A stretch of 8,446 nucleotides of DNA from Bacillota bacterium (GTDB lineage: Bacteria; Bacillota; Desulfitobacteriia; Desulfitobacteriales; Desulfitobacteriaceae). Made by a program: the position numbers and the translations under genes. The DNA lies in NCBI GenBank assembly GCA_021849995.1, contig JAJZSC010000109.1:1-8446 (forward strand), given 5' to 3'. Below are positions 5,231 through 8,446 of the stretch, piece by piece (the stretch's first letter is position 1; each line of letters begins with the position of its first letter). The notes under the pieces are model-generated. The model was given only the letters and a program-made list of their open reading frames with translations. It searched no databases and had not been told where the DNA came from.

Positions 5231-6874
5231 ATGGTAATCGTGATGGATTTACAAGCAACCAGTAAACAAGTGCAACAGATCATTGATCAGATCCATGCCA
5301 AAGGATTAAAGACTCATATTTCGCAAGGCCAGAGTCGTACCATTATCGGGGTAGTCGGTGAGAAAAATATTATTATGTCCTTGCCGGTTGAACTTTTTGA
5401 TGGCGTAGAGAAGGTAGTGCCTATTACAACTAGTTATAAGCTGGCTGGCCGAGACTTTCACCCGGAGGCAACAGTAATTGATGTTGACGGAACAAAAATT
5501 GGTAACGGTTGGCCGGTAGTGATAGCTGGGCCGAGTGAAGTGGAATCACGGGAACAGATTTTTAAATCAGCCCGGATTGTGCGCGATGCCGGTGCTCAGT
5601 TCCTAAGTGGCGGCGTATTTAAATGGCGTACTTTACCCTATTCCATCAAAGGTTTGGAAGAACAGGGGCTGAAGTATTTGGCCGAGGTTCGGGCTGAGAC
5701 AGGACTTAAAATTGTAACAGAAGTGATGGATGCAGCTTCAGTAGAACTAGTTGCAGAATATGCCGATATGTTGCAGATCGGTGCTCGAAATATGCAAAAC
5801 TTCCAACTTCTGCGGGCAGTAGGACGCTCTGACAAACCAGTTATTTTAAAACGCGGCATTTCAGCGACACTTGATGAGTGGCTGAATGCTGCAGAATATA
5901 TTTTAAATGAGGGTAATTTTAACATAGTACTGTGCGAACAGGGTATTCGAACATTTGAAGGATATACCCGCAACACACTAGATATAAGTGCTGTACCAGC
6001 AATCAAGCATTTGAGTCATTTTCCGATTATTGTCGATCCCAGTAATGGCACCGGCAGATGGAGAATGGTCAAGCCGATGGCTTTGGCGGCAATTGCTGCG
6101 GGAGCGGACGGTTTGATGATAGACATGCATCCCAATCCCTCTGAAGCGCTGTCTGACGGGCAACAGTCACTTAATGCTGAAAATTACGCTTCCCTTATGG
6201 AGGACGTACTAGGATTAGTCGAATTTATAAATAGACAGCGACACCAATCTGCCAAAACCACGCCAACCTCGGCAGATATAGTGGAAACCTTTCCCAAAGG
6301 AAATATTGTCTTAATCGGGTTTATGGGTACGGGAAAAACAACTATAGGACAAATTCTTGCCAATAAGCTTGGGCGACCGTTTGTTGACATTGATCAAAAG
6401 ATAGAAGTTGAAAGCGGTATGACCATATCTGAGATGTTCCGTTTATATGGTGAGCCGTATTTTCGCGAGCGAGAGCGACATATGATTGCTGCTGTATCGA
6501 GGTATGAAAATATCATTATTGCCACCGGAGGGGGCGCAATATTAGCATCAGAGAATATTAGAAATTTAAAACGAAATGGAACTGTTATTTGCCTTGAGGC
6601 GTTACCTGAGATAATTATTAATCGCCTTGGAAAAGATGGCACACGACCACTGCTTAATTTGCCTGATCGTGATCAGGTTGTTGCTAAGTTACTTCAAGAA
6701 CGCTCCTGCAGATATCATCAGGCGGCTGATTTTAGTATTGACACCAGCTTGTTTTCCCCACAAGAAGCAGCTGAAGAAATCATATCCCGCATGCGGGTGT
6801 GGAAAAAGGAACGTGTTATCCCAGTAAGTACGCAAATTTGTAGCAACGCAGAAGTCATATTAGCTCAACAGTAA
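5231..6874 (+). CDS. Fusion of a DAHP-synthase-like barrel (altered active site) with shikimate kinase
   Basis: A 547-residue fusion; ATG 5231 follows AGGAGG at 5217-5222. Residues 1-70 resemble the ferredoxin-like regulatory domain of type I-beta DAHP synthases. Residues 75-333 are the barrel that normally joins PEP and erythrose 4-phosphate, with LQIGARNMQN (181-190) and ILKRG (205-209). By alignment from memory to the Thermotoga and E. coli enzymes, five key residues are changed: metal ligand Cys to Ser102, PEP Arg to Ser126, PEP Arg to Gln237, metal ligand His to Asn272, Glu to Asp298. Lys131, Arg133, Arg186, Lys207 and Asp309 remain. KPRTS has become KWRTL. Residues 334-355 are a linker. 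Residues 356-522 are shikimate kinase with P-loop GFMGTGKTT (363-371), VDID (Asp388), FRERE (Arg412), GGG (433-435), TRPLL lid (471-475) and Arg491, all intact. The kinase call is firm; ordinary DAHP synthase activity is doubtful. Confidence 0.9.
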   Translation: MVIVMDLQATSKQVQQIIDQIHAKGLKTHISQGQSRTIIGVVGEKNIIMSLPVELFDGVEKVVPITTSYKLAGRDFHPEATVIDVDGTKIGNGWPVVIAGPSEVESREQIFKSARIVRDAGAQFLSGGVFKWRTLPYSIKGLEEQGLKYLAEVRAETGLKIVTEVMDAASVELVAEYADMLQIGARNMQNFQLLRAVGRSDKPVILKRGISATLDEWLNAAEYILNEGNFNIVLCEQGIRTFEGYTRNTLDISAVPAIKHLSHFPIIVDPSNGTGRWRMVKPMALAAIAAGADGLMIDMHPNPSEALSDGQQSLNAENYASLMEDVLGLVEFINRQRHQSAKTTPTSADIVETFPKGNIVLIGFMGTGKTTIGQILANKLGRPFVDIDQKIEVESGMTISEMFRLYGEPYFRERERHMIAAVSRYENIIIATGGGAILASENIRNLKRNGTVICLEALPEIIINRLGKDGTRPLLNLPDRDQVVAKLLQERSCRYHQAADFSIDTSLFSPQEAAEEIISRMRVWKKERVIPVSTQICSNAEVILAQQ

Positions 6875-6893
6875 AACTGTTGGGCTTTTTATT
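6862..6893 (+). terminator. Intrinsic terminator overlapping the aroF-aroK stop codon
   Basis: An 11-bp stem with one G-T pair (6862-6872 with 6876-6886) closes a 3-base AAA loop and is followed by TTTTATT (6887-6893). The 5' arm contains the last codons of the gene and the first base of its TAA stop, so terminating ribosomes may affect folding. Confidence 0.9.
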
Positions 6894-6908
6894 AAGTTCC
6901 CCGTCGTT

Positions 6909-6936
6909 TTGAAAATTAGGAAATAAGGCCTAAAAT
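6909..6936 (+). promoter_or_regulatory. Candidate promoter between the two terminators
   Basis: TTGAAA (6909-6914) and TAAAAT (6931-6936) each match the sigma-A consensus at five of six positions with a 16-base spacer. Transcription from near 6943 would cross the terminator at 6981-7006 before reaching the TRAP gene. Confidence 0.45.
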
Positions 6937-6980
6937 CCTTGCTACTAGCCGGACCTTTAAGTTTTAGAGGATAAATAATA

Positions 6981-7006
6981 GGGAGCCTATGGGCTCCCCT
7001 TTTTTG
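6981..7006 (+). terminator. Second intrinsic terminator, 36 bases before the TRAP permease gene
   Basis: GGGAGCC (6981-6987) pairs with GGCTCCC (6992-6998) around the TATG loop and is followed by a C and six T residues (7000-7005). The stem is short, GC-rich and compact. It stands about 90 bases after the first terminator, so it either ends a short separate transcript or acts as an attenuator for the gene at 7043. Confidence 0.88.
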
Positions 7007-7042
7007 GGTATTAATTAAATGCTTGTGCGGTGGTAATTTATC

Positions 7043-8236
7043 TTGGAAGAATTAACGGTATTTTTCATGCTATTACTTACAGTTTTCGGGAGTGTAGTAT
7101 TATTTTTTGACAGTTATTCCCTACTAGCTTTACCGCTATATATATTTGCAGGGGAAATTATGAACAGTTCTGGTGTGACGAGAAGGTTGTATAACTTCCC
7201 TTTGAGTTTAATTGGTCATGTCAAAGGTGGATTAGCTCACGTTAACGTCATAACAAGTATGATTTTTGCGGGCATGTCTGGTTCGGCCGTAGCAGATGCA
7301 GCGGGATTAGGGAAGATTCAAATTAAGTCTATGAAAGATGAAGGATATAATACAAAATTCAGTGCAGGAATTGTTGCAGCAGGTGCAATGATCGGACCAA
7401 TTATTCCTCCAAGTACCACAATGATTGTCTATGCAGTTATAGCACAGGTATCCATAGCAAAACTTTTTATAGGTGGTTTGCTTCCGGGCATTATCATGGG
7501 TATTTTATTGATGGCGTATACAAGCCTAGTTGCTGATCGGAAATATAATTTCCCGAGAAGGCCTCAAAGCACTATGACGGAAAAACTTAAAGCTACGAAA
7601 GAAGCATTTTTACCCTTACTTACACCGGTTATAATTCTCCTGGGTATTACTTCAGGTATTGTTACTGCAACTGAAGCAGGAGCTGTAGCAGTAATTTATG
7701 CCTTGTTCCTGCATTTTTTATATAATGGATTTGATTTTCCGGAATTACTCGCAATATTTAAAGAAGGAGCTTATACAACGATTAAAATAACTTTTATTGT
7801 GATGGGGGCTACAATTTTCGGATGGGTTGTTACTTTTTCCCAGATTCCAGATATGATATCAGGTTTCTTATTAGGATTAGGTGTAAGTAAGTGGATGATT
7901 TTATTAATGATAAATATCGGGTTGCTTATTATGGGATGTTTTTTGAGTATCACATCTTCCCAGCTTATTGCCACTCCCACCTTGCTTGTATTAGCAAATG
8001 TGTATGGTATAGACCTTATACATCTTGGTGTTATCATGACTCTTAATCTAACAATTGGGTTACTAACTCCTCCGGTTGGTTGGGTTTTATATATTATAAA
8101 AGATCTGGCGGAAATATCTTTTTCTGATATGGTAAAAGCAGTATTGCCATTTTTGATACCGCTTATGTTAGCCTTGTTAATTATCACTTATATTCCAGAA
8201 ACCGTACTTTATCTACCTGACGTTTTATCTACCTGA
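7043..8236 (+). CDS. dctM: TRAP-type C4-dicarboxylate transporter large permease, shortened at the N-terminus
   Basis: This is the DctM-type membrane subunit of a TRAP transporter, which uses an ion gradient to import a carboxylate delivered by a DctP binding protein. Family marks: LLALPLYIFAGEIMNSSG (27-44), GGLAHVNV (62-69), FAGMSGSAVADAAGLG (75-90), IGPIIPPST (117-125), the ATEAGA turn in the middle, and IGLLTPPVG near the C-terminus. The length of 397 residues is about 30 short of the usual 425-430. The first-helix GVP-x-AFALG element is missing, and only 22 residues precede the DSYSLLALP segment. The TTG start at 7043 has only a weak GGTGG site at 7029-7033, and an in-frame TAA at 7034-7036 plus a terminator block any longer reading. 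Where most DctM proteins have an acidic residue after GMF, this one reads GCFLSITSS. No dctP or dctQ is present. It may be a functional variant, a remnant, or have its partners elsewhere. Confidence 0.82.
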   Translation: MEELTVFFMLLLTVFGSVVLFFDSYSLLALPLYIFAGEIMNSSGVTRRLYNFPLSLIGHVKGGLAHVNVITSMIFAGMSGSAVADAAGLGKIQIKSMKDEGYNTKFSAGIVAAGAMIGPIIPPSTTMIVYAVIAQVSIAKLFIGGLLPGIIMGILLMAYTSLVADRKYNFPRRPQSTMTEKLKATKEAFLPLLTPVIILLGITSGIVTATEAGAVAVIYALFLHFLYNGFDFPELLAIFKEGAYTTIKITFIVMGATIFGWVVTFSQIPDMISGFLLGLGVSKWMILLMINIGLLIMGCFLSITSSQLIATPTLLVLANVYGIDLIHLGVIMTLNLTIGLLTPPVGWVLYIIKDLAEISFSDMVKAVLPFLIPLMLALLIITYIPETVLYLPDVLST

Positions 8237-8367
8237 TTTATTGATAAAATAAATACGGCTTGAAATGGACTCTATTTTACTATATTATCTGAACTGGTTG
8301 GTACAGAATAGGATAGGACGGCAGTTGTTTTGGAGTCAATTTACGGCTCAATATTAGCGTAATCGTG

Positions 8368-8409
8368 AAAACAGGTATTAATGCTAAATGCACTAAATAC
8401 CTGTTTTTA
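8368..8409. terminator. Intrinsic terminator after the TRAP gene, possibly bidirectional
   Basis: A 12-bp perfect inverted repeat (AAAACAGGTATT at 8368-8379 with AATACCTGTTTT at 8396-8407) has a 16-base loop that can form an inner TGC/GCA pair. The 3' arm ends in five T residues and the 5' arm starts with A residues, so it could stop transcription from either side. It lies 131 bases past the TRAP stop. Confidence 0.85.
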
Positions 8410-8446
8410 TGGTTAGTTCCATTCCGCATCTGAAACGCCTGACTTG

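Noticed and set aside
6627..6827. Overlapping + strand frame inside the kinase domain
   Set aside because: It lies in an alternative frame of a conserved shikimate kinase and shows no protein features.
7771..8187. Long antisense open frame opposite the TRAP gene
   Set aside because: It mirrors the codon structure of a well-supported membrane protein gene and has no ribosome site or recognisable protein.
8237..8367. Possible small gene or element between the TRAP stop and the terminator
   Set aside because: I found no ribosome site with an open frame, no repeat and no transposon ends here.
1..8446. CRISPR array, tRNA or rRNA genes, insertion sequence
   Set aside because: No regular repeat-spacer pattern, no cloverleaf or rRNA segments, and no transposase reading frame were seen.

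Overview
The window is a stretch of low-GC chromosome with all genes on the + strand: a tripartite carboxylate transporter operon, an unrecognised small membrane protein, two shikimate-pathway genes, and a lone TRAP-type permease. The organism is probably a Firmicute, perhaps of the Negativicutes or Clostridia, where TTT and TRAP carboxylate transporters both occur. The reasons are the AT-rich third positions, strong GGAGG ribosome sites, GTG/TTG starts, intrinsic terminators, and a solute-binding protein anchored by a lipobox where proteobacterial TctC proteins are normally free in the periplasm. The genus cannot be fixed from the sequence.

Region 1 (83-3399) is a complete tripartite tricarboxylate transporter in the order tctC-tctB-tctA: lipoprotein receptor, small membrane subunit, large membrane subunit. 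About 200 bases with three successive hairpins, the last one terminator-like, separate tctC from tctB. tctB and tctA are only 22 bases apart. A strong hairpin (3451-3501) follows tctA. Bases 1-82 upstream of tctC hold a ribosome site but no promoter I would defend.

Region 2 (3591-6893) holds a two-TM protein of unknown function, then aroD (type I 3-dehydroquinate dehydratase, catalytic residues intact), then a 547-residue fusion of a DAHP-synthase-like barrel with a shikimate kinase. The fusion has its own near-consensus promoter, a 130-base leader with a hairpin, and a terminator that overlaps its stop codon. The kinase half looks fully functional. The DAHP-synthase half has the overall family sequence but has lost most residues expected to hold the metal and the PEP phosphate. 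This is the most unusual thing in the window. No aroB, aroE, aroA or aroC is present.

Region 3 (6894-8410) has a plausible promoter, a second terminator lying in the leader, and a DctM-type TRAP permease that lacks the usual N-terminal start of the family and has no dctP/dctQ beside it, closed by a strong terminator at 8368-8409. Bases 8237-8367 and 8411-8446 show no gene or element I can support.

A working picture (inference only) is a locus for uptake of carboxylates, possibly cyclohexane-carboxylates such as quinate, shikimate or dehydroshikimate, with AroD and the kinase half feeding them into the common aromatic pathway. The transporter substrates cannot be read from the sequence, and the two transporters may be unrelated to the aro genes.
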